This document shows positions 48,235 to 57,436 of a stretch of 64,000 bases of DNA, piece after piece. This DNA comes from Gammaproteobacteria bacterium (GTDB lineage: Bacteria > Pseudomonadota > Gammaproteobacteria > Eutrophobiales > Eutrophobiaceae): positions 23,084 to 87,083 of the forward strand of contig QKIY01000004.1 of assembly GCA_003250975.1 (NCBI GenBank), written 5' to 3'. Made by a program: the position numbers and the translations under genes. The first letter of the stretch is position 1, and each line of letters opens with the position of its first letter. Below the pieces are notes generated by a model. It had not been told where the DNA came from. It saw only the letters and a program-made list of their open reading frames with translations, and made no database searches.

Positions 48235-50277
48235 ATGGCCCTGACCTTTGAAATAGCCGGTGCCCAGATCGACGGTGCACGTGACTACCAGGAAGATGCC
48301 TTCCTGATTACGCATTTGACCGATGCCAATGGTGAGCCCAGTGCGCTGATTATTGTAGCAGACGGGATGGGCGGGCATGCGGCAGGAAACGTCGCAAGCA
48401 ATCTGGCAGTGCAGGCCTGCAATAAACACGTCTCATCCAATTATCCAGATCCAGAGATTGATGAAGTCCTTAACGCCTCAATCCTCAAAGCTAACCATTC
48501 CATTGCCGAAACAATCAAGGAAACACCCGCCCTGGAAGGAATGGGCTGCACGATGATTGCTGCACTTCTTGAAGGGAACCAATTATGGTGGGCCAGTGTT
48601 GGCGACAGCCACCTCTACCTGATTAGGAACCGTGAACTCAGCAAGATTAATGCAGATCACAGTTATGGCGGATTCCTGGATGCCATGGCCGCAGCAGGCA
48701 CTCCAATGGAACCCGAACCCGGGCTCTCCAGAAACATGTTAATGAGCGCGATTACCGGTGACGAAATAGCTGATATTGACTGCCCTCCATCACCACTGGA
48801 AATTGAACCGGGCGATAAACTCCTGGTATGCACTGACGGAATGGATACTCTCAGTGACGGGAAATTAATACAATATTGTGACTGGTCAGACACGCCCAAG
48901 GAATGCGCAGATACATTGCTCAATGCTGTCGATGAAGCCGAGTCTCCCCGGCAGGACAATACTACGGTAGTAGTTATCAATATTAGTGAAGAAGTTGACT
49001 TATCGGTTACGCCAGAACCTGAACTGGAGGAATCTTCCGGCGAGGAACCTGCGATCGAGGAAGAACCGGCTGAAGATATAACTGCCTCAATGGCTAACGC
49101 AATTGAGGAGATTGATTTAAGCACTCCTTCATATGAGGCTGAACCCGATGTAGTACCTGATACAACTGGGGCCATCACGGATGAAGAGCTTGCAAAAGGA
49201 ACTGCGGAGGAACTGATAGAAGAACCTGAGGAAGAGCCTGAAGAAAAAACCGAAATAGTACCCCCTCCTCCCCCCCCGGAAGAACATCCAGTAAAGAAAA
49301 AACTCGGTAAAGCCCCCCTGATTGGCGCTGCCGCGGCAGCCATCATTCTGGCCGCCGCTGTCGTTGCATTTTTCATGTTCGGGGTTGATAAAAAACCAGT
49401 TGAAAAGGAAATTGTAAAAGCTCCAGAACCGATTATTGAAGAAAAGAAGCCTATTATTGAAGAGAAGCCCGTTATTAAGGAGGCCGAGGCCCCTGTAGAA
49501 AAACCGGAACCTGTTCAGAAAACTGAACCCGTAACCAAACCGGCCAAAGTAGTTGAATTCAGTGATGGTCTTTCCAGCGGTGGCAGAGGCCCGAAGATGG
49601 TTTGGATACCGGCAGGCGCATTCCAAATGGGAAGTCCTGACTCATCGAACAGGGTAGATGAACGGCCTAGACACGAGGTCACCATTAAAAAATTTGCCAT
49701 AAGCAAATACGAAATAACTTTTGCAGAATATGATCGCTATGCTGCCGCAGCAGGAAAAAGGAGGCCCAGAAGTCACGGTATGGATCGAAAAACCACACCG
49801 GTAACCGGCGTTAATTGGGATGAAGCAGCAGGTTATGCGAAATGGCTGGCTAGGCAAACCGGAAAGAAATACCGCCTGGCCAGCGAATCTGAATGGGAAT
49901 ATGCGGCATCCGGCGGTCAGGTTTCACCCTACTGGTGGGGATTCGATGAAAAACCGGGCATGGCCCATTGCTTTGCATGTGAATCACCATTTAACCCGAC
50001 ACAGCCAGCCAAGGTCGGCAGTTTTAAACCCAACCAGTTTGGTGTTCATGATACAGCCGGCAATGTGGCTGAATGGGTGGCCGATTGCTGGCACCCCAGT
50101 TATAACAACGCACCAACTAATGGTAGTGTCTGGACAGGGGGTGATTGCAAAACTCACGTCGTTCGGGGCGGTTCTTTCAATAGTCCGCCATTGTCAATCC
50201 GCCGTACCAGCCGAGACAAGCTCAGCACCGTAAGCCGTTATGAGCACGTAGGTATCCGCGTCGTCAGGGAACAGTAA
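48235..50277 (+). CDS. Transmembrane PP2C phosphatase with C-terminal SUMF1/FGE-like periplasmic domain
   Basis: The 680-residue protein has an N-terminal PP2C domain (about 1-255) with acidic metal ligands near 20-21, DGMGGH (43-48), GDS (123-125), Asp201 in CTDGMDTLSD and DNTTVVVI (241-248). An acidic Pro/Glu linker follows, then one transmembrane helix (361-383), a Pro/Glu/Lys stretch and a SUMF1/FGE-sulfatase domain (about 453-680: WIPAGAFQMGSPDS, YRLASESEWEYAASGG, GNVAEWVAD, VRGGSF). The two catalytic cysteines of true formylglycine-generating enzyme are missing after GGSF, so the outer domain is more likely a sensor or binding module. It mirrors the topology of the kinase at 7.4 kb. Confidence 0.9.
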   Translation: MALTFEIAGAQIDGARDYQEDAFLITHLTDANGEPSALIIVADGMGGHAAGNVASNLAVQACNKHVSSNYPDPEIDEVLNASILKANHSIAETIKETPALEGMGCTMIAALLEGNQLWWASVGDSHLYLIRNRELSKINADHSYGGFLDAMAAAGTPMEPEPGLSRNMLMSAITGDEIADIDCPPSPLEIEPGDKLLVCTDGMDTLSDGKLIQYCDWSDTPKECADTLLNAVDEAESPRQDNTTVVVINISEEVDLSVTPEPELEESSGEEPAIEEEPAEDITASMANAIEEIDLSTPSYEAEPDVVPDTTGAITDEELAKGTAEELIEEPEEEPEEKTEIVPPPPPPEEHPVKKKLGKAPLIGAAAAAIILAAAVVAFFMFGVDKKPVEKEIVKAPEPIIEEKKPIIEEKPVIKEAEAPVEKPEPVQKTEPVTKPAKVVEFSDGLSSGGRGPKMVWIPAGAFQMGSPDSSNRVDERPRHEVTIKKFAISKYEITFAEYDRYAAAAGKRRPRSHGMDRKTTPVTGVNWDEAAGYAKWLARQTGKKYRLASESEWEYAASGGQVSPYWWGFDEKPGMAHCFACESPFNPTQPAKVGSFKPNQFGVHDTAGNVAEWVADCWHPSYNNAPTNGSVWTGGDCKTHVVRGGSFNSPPLSIRRTSRDKLSTVSRYEHVGIRVVREQ

Positions 50278-50279
50278 AC

Positions 50280-50567
50280 CTAATTATCACTATGCCCCAG
50301 GTCTTTCTCGGGGGCGATCCTGTCTCTGATCATTTGTTTTATTTCACTGGTTTCCGGGAAACGCCCGGCAACCTTCCTGGAAAACAGTTGTTTCCCATCC
50401 AGGTGAACCTCAAAAATTCCACCATCACCAGGCAAGAGACAGACGGCTGACAGTTCATCAGGAAATGTCATCAGGAGTTCCTGCGCTATCCAGCTGGCAC
50501 GCAGTATAAACCTGCAACGCACACAGTATTTGATCTCTACTTTATGGGAATTATTCCTGGAAACCAT
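50280..50567 (-). CDS. SelT/SelW/SelH (Rdx) family thioredoxin-like protein
   Basis: The 95-residue protein has the Rdx family signature: VEIKYCVRCRF with Cys15 and Cys18 (CxxC in place of the CxxU of selenoproteins), and LLPGDGGIFEVHLDGKQLF. Such proteins are small thioredoxin-fold redox proteins of unclear substrate. The gene is convergent with the PP2C gene, two bases apart, and divergent from the His-rich protein gene. Confidence 0.87.
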   Translation of the reverse strand: MVSRNNSHKVEIKYCVRCRFILRASWIAQELLMTFPDELSAVCLLPGDGGIFEVHLDGKQLFSRKVAGRFPETSEIKQMIRDRIAPEKDLGHSDN

Positions 50568-50624
50568 TAATACACCACCTTGTCGATATATTCAGTTGCT
50601 AGAATTACTTTAGGAGAGTACCGC

Positions 50625-50990
50625 ATGAATATAAAACGACATATCATTTCAATGGTGTCTGTTTTATCGATCTCATTGGCACCATTTACAAGCCAGGCAG
50701 ATTCATTTTCATTCAGCATCAACTATGGCGGATACGGGCATCACCATTCACACCGTCCAGTCTATGTTCCTGCTCATTATAGGCACCATCACCATCATAA
50801 TTATTATAAACCCAGAGCATATTATCCACGGGCATATTACCGGCACAATTATTCTCATGACAGCTATTATGGTAAGCGTCCTTACGGATATTATAAAAAA
50901 TATAGTGGCCATGATTATGGTCACCGCAGATATGATAATCGCCATGACCGTAGCTTCAAATACAAGAGACAGAAATTTGGTAACCACTAA
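50625..50990 (+). CDS. Exported His/Tyr-rich low-complexity protein
   Basis: From ATG 50625 after AGGAG the product has 121 residues: a signal peptide (about 1-26, ending TSQADS) and a mature part almost made of His, Tyr, Arg, Lys and Gly, with clusters such as RHHHHHNYY and repeated RAYY motifs. No enzyme family is recognised. Such composition suits metal or nucleic-acid binding or a surface role, but this is only composition. A terminator follows at 51018. An in-frame start at 50580 is less likely. Confidence 0.75.
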   Translation: MNIKRHIISMVSVLSISLAPFTSQADSFSFSINYGGYGHHHSHRPVYVPAHYRHHHHHNYYKPRAYYPRAYYRHNYSHDSYYGKRPYGYYKKYSGHDYGHRRYDNRHDRSFKYKRQKFGNH

Positions 50991-51017
50991 GCTCCTCTGA
51001 TTTCAGTCTCCTCTTGC

Positions 51018-51049
51018 CCTCCCGTTGTCTGGACAACGGGAGGTTTTTC
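51018..51049 (+). terminator. Rho-independent terminator of the His/Tyr-rich gene
   Basis: A 12-bp perfect stem, CCTCCCGTTGTC (51018-51029) with GACAACGGGAGG (51032-51043), a two-base loop (likely opening to four) and then TTTTTC. It also lies just after the ampG stop on the minus strand, so it may be bidirectional, although the A-run on that side is poor. Confidence 0.9.
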
Positions 51050-52394
51050 AATCGGTACCCGAATATGTTTTTTGCATCAGGTACAAGACCAGCAGAATTG
51101 CCGGGAGTCCCAGTAAACCGGCGTAAAGAAAAAACATTGGATATCCAGCCAGATCTACCATTATACCGGAGTATCCGCCCACAATCTTAGCGGGAAGAGT
51201 CATCAATGAACTAAACAAAGCATACTGCGTTGCCGTATATGACTGGCTGGTCAGGCTTGATAAGTAGGCAATAAACGCAGAAGATGCAAATCCACCACTG
51301 AAGTTATCTACGCTCACGACAACCGCAAGATAGATCACATTGGCATTCTGCTGAGCAAGCCAGACAAAACATAAATTGGTAACAGCAACCAGTATGGCAC
51401 CGGCAAGCAAGGGTCTCATGATCCCAAACCTGGCAACGAAAATACCACCTAGCCCTGCCCCTAGTATTGTCATCATGAAACCAAACAGTTTGCTCACATT
51501 GGCAATGTCTGTTTTGCTATATCCCATGTCGAGATAAAACGGATTTGCCATAACACCCATAGTAATATCACTTAGGCGGTAACAGGACACCAGCAACAAG
51601 ATAATCAGCGCTAGTTTTCCGAAGCGGTGGAAAAAATCAACAAATGGAGATATGACTGCATCAACAAACCAAACCGCAATACGATCGATCAATCCTGCCT
51701 GCCTGATAATGCCCATACGTTTTTCAAGATTCTCTTCAAGCAAACGGCTTTCATTATTTTTATGTTCAGGTTCACTGACAATCAACGTAGTGATGATCCC
51801 TACTGATACCAGGCAGGACATTATAAAATAGGCAAATGACCAGGAATGAAATTCCGCCAGGTAAAATGCACCGGCACCGGCAACCAGCAAGGCCACTCGA
51901 TAACCAAATACATAGGATGCTGACATGGCTCCCTGAAATTCTTTTTCAATGGCCTCGATCCTCCAGGCATCAATAGTAACGTCCTGGGTAGCGGAAGAAA
52001 AAGCAACTATTAATGCAAAAAGTGTAATCAATTCAAGTTCGTTCAAGGGGTCACTCATGGAAAGACCCAATAATCCGGCCGCAATCCCACATTGCGCCAG
52101 TAACATCCAGGAACGCCTTTTACCCAACCAACGTCCCAAAAACGGCAGCGGTAAACGATCAATGACAGGGGCCCAGAAAAACTTGATGGAATAGGTAATA
52201 CCAATCCAGCTGAAAAAACCTATGGTGGTCAGGGCAACACCGGAATCCCTCAACCAAGCTGACAATGTCGAAAAAACCAGCAAAAATGGCAGCCCTGCCG
52301 AAAAACCGAGAAATACCATGCTGATAACCCGCGGACGGGTGTATACCAGTAAGGAATCGTGCCAGCTCTGCAGGCTTGCTTTATACTCTTGCAT
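51048..52394 (-). CDS. ampG: AmpG-family muropeptide MFS transporter
   Basis: AmpG imports anhydro-muropeptides for cell-wall recycling. The 448-residue protein has about 12 transmembrane helices and the family features LGFSAGLPFLLVFSTLSAWLRD near the N-terminus (split here into the segment around residues 28-50) and SSATQDVTIDAWRIE in the middle, the latter a hallmark of AmpG. E. coli AmpG has 491 residues. The gene is divergent from the CYTH gene with about 32 bp between starts. Confidence 0.91.
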   Translation of the reverse strand: MQEYKASLQSWHDSLLVYTRPRVISMVFLGFSAGLPFLLVFSTLSAWLRDSGVALTTIGFFSWIGITYSIKFFWAPVIDRLPLPFLGRWLGKRRSWMLLAQCGIAAGLLGLSMSDPLNELELITLFALIVAFSSATQDVTIDAWRIEAIEKEFQGAMSASYVFGYRVALLVAGAGAFYLAEFHSWSFAYFIMSCLVSVGIITTLIVSEPEHKNNESRLLEENLEKRMGIIRQAGLIDRIAVWFVDAVISPFVDFFHRFGKLALIILLLVSCYRLSDITMGVMANPFYLDMGYSKTDIANVSKLFGFMMTILGAGLGGIFVARFGIMRPLLAGAILVAVTNLCFVWLAQQNANVIYLAVVVSVDNFSGGFASSAFIAYLSSLTSQSYTATQYALFSSLMTLPAKIVGGYSGIMVDLAGYPMFFLYAGLLGLPAILLVLYLMQKTYSGTD

Positions 52395-52426
52395 TCAGTT
52401 TCTCATGTAATGTTTTAAATCAGCAT

Positions 52427-52900
52427 ATGGCTATCGAAATAGAAAAAAAATTCCTGGTAACCAATGATGCCTGGCGATCACACAGTTACAAGGAAAAATC
52501 CTATATACAGGGATATTTTGCCACTGATCCGTCCTGTTCCATTCGAGTAAGGCTATCCAATGATCAGGCTGACCTTAACATTAAAAGTGCTACCCTGGGA
52601 ATTACAAGGACAGAATACGAGTATCCTGTACCTGTCGAAGAGGCGAGAGAGATGCTGGAGCATTTGTGTGTTAGGCCATTAATTGAAAAAACCCGCCATT
52701 ACGTCAGGATTGATCAGCATCTTTGGGAAATCGATGTCTTTGCCGGTGACAATGAGGGCCTGATTATCGCCGAAATCGAACTAAAGTCACCTGACGAATC
52801 CTTCGCCAAACCTGACTGGATTGGCGAAGAAGTATCAGATGATCCCCGTTACTACAATGTCTGCCTTGTAAGCTATCCCTACAAAGAATGGAAAGCCTGA
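52427..52900 (+). CDS. CYTH domain protein (triphosphate tunnel metalloenzyme)
   Basis: From ATG 52427 (MAIEIEKKFLV) the protein has 157 residues and the ExExK signature (Glu4, Glu6, Lys8) of CYTH domains. Small bacterial members such as the Nitrosomonas europaea enzyme hydrolyse inorganic triphosphate; others are class IV adenylate cyclases or thiamine triphosphatases. Lone short CYTH proteins are more often triphosphatases, but the substrate is inferred. An upstream in-frame ATG at 52376 has no homology and lies over ampG. Confidence 0.9.
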   Translation: MAIEIEKKFLVTNDAWRSHSYKEKSYIQGYFATDPSCSIRVRLSNDQADLNIKSATLGITRTEYEYPVPVEEAREMLEHLCVRPLIEKTRHYVRIDQHLWEIDVFAGDNEGLIIAEIELKSPDESFAKPDWIGEEVSDDPRYYNVCLVSYPYKEWKA

Positions 52901-52901
52901 C

Positions 52902-54614
52902 CTAAACCTTGTCACTCCGCAGTTCTTCTTCAGACATATGATGTTTGGGATGAACTGGATGCATAAAGGCATTGGACAGGAGTGCAATAAATAACAATAC
53001 GACCATCAAATACATGGTGGAATTATAAAGACTGGGCGTAGGATCCACTGTGCCTGCCGGAGCGATCTCCATCAACTTGGACAACGTCACCGTCTTTGCA
53101 GTGACCAGTTCTTCCAGTTGATTAACCCCCGCGCCAAAGGCACTGGCAAAAAGCTCCGGATCGATCTTTTCCACCAGGCTATCGATTGCCTTATTAACTG
53201 AATTTTCACGCAAGGTGGTAATGGCAAGTGGTCCAAGCACACCGGCTGTACTCCAAGCCGTCAGTAATCGCCCGTGGATCCCACCTACAAAACGGGTGCC
53301 GAAAACATCGGCCAGATAGGCAGGAATCGTCGCAAAACCTCCACCGTACATTGTGAATATAATCATGGTAGCGGCGTAAAAATAAACCAGCCAGACCACA
53401 GAAGGATTTACACTGACCTGTTGCGCAGTATACGGGATAGAGAAATAGAGAACGATGCCCAGCGCAAAGAAAATATAATAGGTCGTCTTTCTCCCCAGAT
53501 AGTCTGACGCACTCGCCCAGAAAAAACGGCCCAGCATATTAAACAAGCTAATCATCAGAACATATGTCGCCGCAAAATTGAGATCAACGATGCCCGGCAA
53601 CGTGGTACCGAAGATCTCGGTCATCATGGTTTTAGCAACGGCCAAAACACCAATACCTGCCGTCACATTGAAACAAAGGACAATCCAGAGCTGATAAAAT
53701 TGACGGGTCTTTAATGCCTGATCGATATCTACATGATGCAGGGTAATCATCTTGCCGTGGTGCTCACCCTCTTCCGGCGGTACCCAGCCTTTCGGAGCCC
53801 ACCCTTCCGGCGGGACACGGTAGGCAAATGCGGCGCAGGTCATAACAATTAAATAGATGATACCGATTGTAAAAAAGGTCTGGGCTACACCGACGCTCCC
53901 ACTATCGACCAGATATACACCTTCCGGTCCAGGCACGATCATCCTGCCGACATCATTGGCGCCGATAACCACCACCTCTTTCAGGGTGCCGGCAACTTCT
54001 GCAAAACGGCGTCCCGCCTCAGTAATCAGATTGACACCGTCGACAGTACCCAGGTATTCCGGGGCACGGTAATAGAACCTGAGAAATCCCTCAATCATGG
54101 GCTTGGCAAGCATCGCGCCCCCGCCAAATCCCATAATAGCAATGCCGGTGGCCATACCCCGCCGGTCCGGGAACCAACGGATCAAGGTACCGACCGGGGA
54201 GACATAACCCAGTCCCAATCCACACCCCCCGATGACGCCATATCCCAGGTAAAGCAACCATAGGTGACCAGTCACGATACCCAGGCCGCCAATAAAGAAC
54301 CCCCCACTCCAGCAACAGGCTGCCACGAAGCCCACCATGCGCGGTCCGACCTTTTCCAGCCACCGGCCTGCGATGGCCGCTGACAGGCCCAGAAAAACGA
54401 TTGCAACGGTAAAAATCCAGACCACACTGGCCAGACTCCAGTCATCGGCCGAACTTGTTACAACACCAACACGTTTGATAAGTGCCGGATTAAATAGACT
54501 CCAGGCATAGACGGAACCGATACAAAGATGAATACCCAGTGCGGCGGGAGCTATGAGCCAGCGATTAAACCCCGGTTTGGCTACGATCCTTGCCTTGGAA
54601 AATAAACCTGCCAT
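52902..54614 (-). CDS. OFA family MFS transporter (oxalate/formate antiporter-like)
   Basis: The 570-residue protein is a major facilitator of the oxalate:formate antiporter family, with an N-terminal segment LGIHLCIGSVYAWSLFNPAL typical of OFA and the RRGMATGIAIMGFGGGA motif. It is longer than OxlT: residues about 180-242 and about 475-535 form two polar insertions between helices. Beside the Mo-cofactor and fdhD genes, formate or oxalate is a reasonable guess, but OFA substrates vary widely. GGGGGAA precedes the ATG. It is divergent from moaA across 291 bp. Confidence 0.87.
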   Translation of the reverse strand: MAGLFSKARIVAKPGFNRWLIAPAALGIHLCIGSVYAWSLFNPALIKRVGVVTSSADDWSLASVVWIFTVAIVFLGLSAAIAGRWLEKVGPRMVGFVAACCWSGGFFIGGLGIVTGHLWLLYLGYGVIGGCGLGLGYVSPVGTLIRWFPDRRGMATGIAIMGFGGGAMLAKPMIEGFLRFYYRAPEYLGTVDGVNLITEAGRRFAEVAGTLKEVVVIGANDVGRMIVPGPEGVYLVDSGSVGVAQTFFTIGIIYLIVMTCAAFAYRVPPEGWAPKGWVPPEEGEHHGKMITLHHVDIDQALKTRQFYQLWIVLCFNVTAGIGVLAVAKTMMTEIFGTTLPGIVDLNFAATYVLMISLFNMLGRFFWASASDYLGRKTTYYIFFALGIVLYFSIPYTAQQVSVNPSVVWLVYFYAATMIIFTMYGGGFATIPAYLADVFGTRFVGGIHGRLLTAWSTAGVLGPLAITTLRENSVNKAIDSLVEKIDPELFASAFGAGVNQLEELVTAKTVTLSKLMEIAPAGTVDPTPSLYNSTMYLMVVLLFIALLSNAFMHPVHPKHHMSEEELRSDKV

Positions 54615-54814
54615 ATTTAATTCCCCCAGCTTATTGTTTTAACTATTCTTTTTATCTCATGTGGAGGTGCCCGGAAAGATTCCCGGTCGATTCAACCCCG
54701 TGCCACTTACCGAAAGAATGTAGAATCAACCATATCAAGTCAAATGGCAATTTTATCTACCTGAAATGACAAGCACTTTACGCTTTGCGGTGTCATACTA
54801 CAGATATATGTATT

Positions 54815-54843
54815 TTGACCCACCGGCCTAAGCGACGTAAAAT
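54815..54843 (+). promoter_or_regulatory. Sigma-70 promoter of the moaA-fdhD-mobAB-moeA operon
   Basis: TTGACC (54815-54820) and TAAAAT (54838-54843) are exactly 17 bp apart, giving a 5/6 match at each box. Transcription would start near 54850, leaving a 5' leader of about 55 bases before the moaA ATG. The rest of the 291-bp gap to the OFA gene holds no recognised gene; no Moco riboswitch fold is evident in the short leader. Confidence 0.5.
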
Positions 54844-54905
54844 TACAAATCTAAAACTCATTGAAATTCAGGCACTTTTGACCGGCCAGAGACTCTAAAA
54901 TTGAT

Positions 54906-55919
54906 ATGACAGATAAAAACCCAGTTCCTGCAGAAAGCCTTGTCGACCGTTTTGGCCGGACGGTTAACTATGTCCGTATCTCCGTTACGGATCGCTGTGA
55001 CTTTCGTTGTGTTTATTGTATGTCCGAAACCATGCAATTCGTCCCCCGGGAGCATCTGTTAACACTGGAGGAACTGAGCCAGGTCGCCCGCGCATTCACT
55101 GAACTGGGTGTGGAAAAGATAAGGATCACGGGCGGCGAGCCCTTGATTCGTCGGAATATCATCAAACTTTTCAGAGACATCGGTGCATTACCCGACCTGC
55201 GGGAACTGGTTACTACGACCAATGGATCACAATTACCCAAATTGGCACAAGAGCTAAAGGCCGCAGGCGTCAGCCGAATTAATATTAGTCTGGATTCGCT
55301 CGACCCGGAAAAATTCCGACGTATCACCCGGGTTGGCAACCTGAATTCTGTACTCAACGGTCTGGATGCCGCCCTGGAAGCCGGCTTCGAAGCGATTAAA
55401 CTGAACTCGGTGATCTTGAAAAACCGCAACCATGAAGAGGTTACGGACCTGGTCAGGTTTGCCATTGACAGGCAGATCGACATCAGTTTTATAGAGGAAA
55501 TGCCACTGGGCATGATAGGCGACCACGATCGTGCCGAGGCCTATTATTCCAGCGACCAGATACGCGAAGACTTGGAAAATACTTATACATTGCTGGAAAG
55601 CACCGAATCCACTGGCGGCCCTTCTAAATATTTCAGGATTCCAGGGACAAATACACGCGTTGGTTTTATTTCACCCCATAGCCATAATTTCTGCGATCAG
55701 TGCAACCGGGTCCGTCTGACCTGTGAAGGCCGGCTCTTGCTCTGCCTCGGACAGGAACATTCGGTGGACCTGCGTCGTGTAATCCGCACCAATCCAGGTG
55801 ATATGGACAAACTCAAGCAAGCCATCAAGGACTCCATGTCTATTAAACCCAAAGGCCATGATTTCAACCTGGAGGCCGGGCCTGTCTTATTGAGACACAT
55901 GAATGTAACTGGAGGTTAA
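54906..55919 (+). CDS. moaA: GTP 3',8-cyclase MoaA
   Basis: MoaA is the radical-SAM enzyme that starts Mo-cofactor synthesis from GTP. The 337-residue protein has the N-terminal cluster CDFRCVYC, the glycine-rich [12 protein letters not shown], the C-terminal second cluster [18 protein letters not shown], and the C-terminal Gly-Gly tail (MNVTGG) required for activity. E. coli MoaA has 329 residues. It is followed at once by fdhD. Confidence 0.96.
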   Translation: MTDKNPVPAESLVDRFGRTVNYVRISVTDRCDFRCVYCMSETMQFVPREHLLTLEELSQVARAFTELGVEKIRITGGEPLIRRNIIKLFRDIGALPDLRELVTTTNGSQLPKLAQELKAAGVSRINISLDSLDPEKFRRITRVGNLNSVLNGLDAALEAGFEAIKLNSVILKNRNHEEVTDLVRFAIDRQIDISFIEEMPLGMIGDHDRAEAYYSSDQIREDLENTYTLLESTESTGGPSKYFRIPGTNTRVGFISPHSHNFCDQCNRVRLTCEGRLLLCLGQEHSVDLRRVIRTNPGDMDKLKQAIKDSMSIKPKGHDFNLEAGPVLLRHMNVTGG

Positions 55920-55921
55920 TC

Positions 55922-56779
55922 ATGTCCTCCTCTGCCTATCGCCCGGCGATGACACAGGCCAGGCCTGAAGCAACCCGATCCGTCAAGGCCGTGGATGAAT
56001 ACCGGAATACCCGGGAATTAAACATTGCGGCCGAACGACCCTTGACCATCTACCTTGACCGAGTCGAGGTCGTAACCCTCATGACACTCGGGACACAACC
56101 AGAACTGCTGACGCTGGGTTACCTCAAAAACCAAGGACTGATCAGGGAATTGAACGAGATTAAGTCTGTACAGGTTGACTGGGATGTCAATGCTGCCGTT
56201 GTCACAACTTTCGCTGAAGACGACAGCTGGCAGGAAAAACTTAAAAATCGCACGGTAACTACCGGCTGCGGCCAGGGCACGGTCTTCGGCAACATCATGG
56301 AAGAACTCGAAGGCATTCGGCTGAAACCTTTGAGGCTGAAACAATCACGTATCTATGAACTGATCAAAAACCTAAACCGCTATAACGAAGTGTATAAAAA
56401 CGCCGGAGCTGTTCATGGCTGCGCCCTGTGCCATGACACGGACATCATTACCTTCATGGAGGATGTCGGGCGTCATAATGCCGTCGATGCCATTGCGGGT
56501 TATATGTGGCTTGAGGGAATTAGTGGAGAAGACAAGATCTTTTACACTACTGGCAGGCTTACCTCGGAAATGGTGATCAAGGTAACCCAGATGAACATTC
56601 CGGTACTGCTCTCACGTTCGGGCATTACGCAGATGGGTCTTGATATTGCAAAAGACGTAGGTGTTACCCTCTTTTCCCGCGCCAATGGCAAGCACTTTCT
56701 TGTATATAATGGTTCAGAGCATATTGAATTCGATGTGGAATTGCCGCCCAAGTTTTCTGTTGCCCACACATCGTCCTGA
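55922..56779 (+). CDS. fdhD: Formate dehydrogenase accessory sulfurtransferase FdhD
   Basis: FdhD moves sulfur from IscS to the Mo-bis-MGD cofactor of formate dehydrogenase. The 285-residue protein has the conserved core EDVGRHNAVDAIAGYMW and TGRLTSEMVIK. The first cysteine motif is TTGCGQG (Cys116), lacking the second cysteine of the E. coli CxxC; another pair, C167-A-L-C170, lies in the HGCALC block. Its place after moaA and before mobA-mobB-moeA ties the operon to formate dehydrogenase. GGAGG before the ATG overlaps the end of moaA. Confidence 0.93.
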   Translation: MSSSAYRPAMTQARPEATRSVKAVDEYRNTRELNIAAERPLTIYLDRVEVVTLMTLGTQPELLTLGYLKNQGLIRELNEIKSVQVDWDVNAAVVTTFAEDDSWQEKLKNRTVTTGCGQGTVFGNIMEELEGIRLKPLRLKQSRIYELIKNLNRYNEVYKNAGAVHGCALCHDTDIITFMEDVGRHNAVDAIAGYMWLEGISGEDKIFYTTGRLTSEMVIKVTQMNIPVLLSRSGITQMGLDIAKDVGVTLFSRANGKHFLVYNGSEHIEFDVELPPKFSVAHTSS

Positions 56780-56821
56780 ATCGGACTGCTACTCTGCATT
56801 AATACTGCCCTGAATGCTTAT

Positions 56822-57436
56822 ATGGACAATATTGCACTAACCAAAAACATGCTAACGGCATTGATCCTGGCGGGTGGACAGGCACGCCGCATGGCAGGGC
56901 AGGACAAGGGAATGATTGAGCTGAACGGTAAACCACTCTTGCAACATGTCCTGGAAGGCATCGCGCCCCAGGTCGGTTATGTTATTATCAATGCCAATAG
57001 AAATCTGGAACACTATGCTAGGTACGGTTGCCCGGTTATCACCGATGAATTTGCCGGCTTTCAGGGCCCTTTGGCAGGCATGGCAACTGGCCTTCGCACC
57101 GTCGATACGCCCTTTATGGTCACAGTACCTTGTGACTCACCGTTTATTTCGAATGACCTGGTCAAGAGACTCTATCTGAAACTGGTGGAAAATGACGCCG
57201 ATCTATGTGTTGCCCACGATGGCAAGCGCATGCACCCGGTGTTTTTACTGATGAAGACCTCCCTGCTGGACTCCCTGGTCAATTTCCTGAAAAGTGGGGA
57301 ACGGAAGATTGACCTGTGGTTCGAAAACCATAAACTTGCGGTTGCCGATTTTTCTGACAATCCTGATATCTTCGTAAATATCAATACTCCAGATGAACTG
57401 GCAAGCATCGCAGAAAAGCTGAAAAAAAGACATTAA
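56822..57436 (+). CDS. mobA: Molybdenum cofactor guanylyltransferase MobA
   Basis: MobA attaches GMP to Mo-molybdopterin, giving the bis-MGD cofactor used by formate dehydrogenase. The 204-residue protein (E. coli 194) has the nucleotide-binding start LILAGGQARRMAGQDKG, the FQGPLAGM segment and VPCDSPFIS. Its stop overlaps the mobB ATG by one base. Presence of mobA shows that the bis-MGD form is made. Confidence 0.94.
   Translation: MDNIALTKNMLTALILAGGQARRMAGQDKGMIELNGKPLLQHVLEGIAPQVGYVIINANRNLEHYARYGCPVITDEFAGFQGPLAGMATGLRTVDTPFMVTVPCDSPFISNDLVKRLYLKLVENDADLCVAHDGKRMHPVFLLMKTSLLDSLVNFLKSGERKIDLWFENHKLAVADFSDNPDIFVNINTPDELASIAEKLKKRH

Noticed and set aside
48663..49376. Long minus-strand frame (237 codons) over the PP2C gene
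   Set aside because: Serine-rich composition is the mirror of the acidic linker; the plus-strand frame has clear PP2C motifs.
54659..54769. 36-codon plus-strand frame in the OFA/moaA gap
   Set aside because: No good ribosome site, cysteine- and proline-rich odd composition, and no recognisable family; the region fits an upstream non-coding leader better.
54844..54905. Moco riboswitch before moaA
   Set aside because: The predicted leader is only about 55 bases, and I see none of the long conserved stems of the Moco motif. A covariance-model search would settle it.
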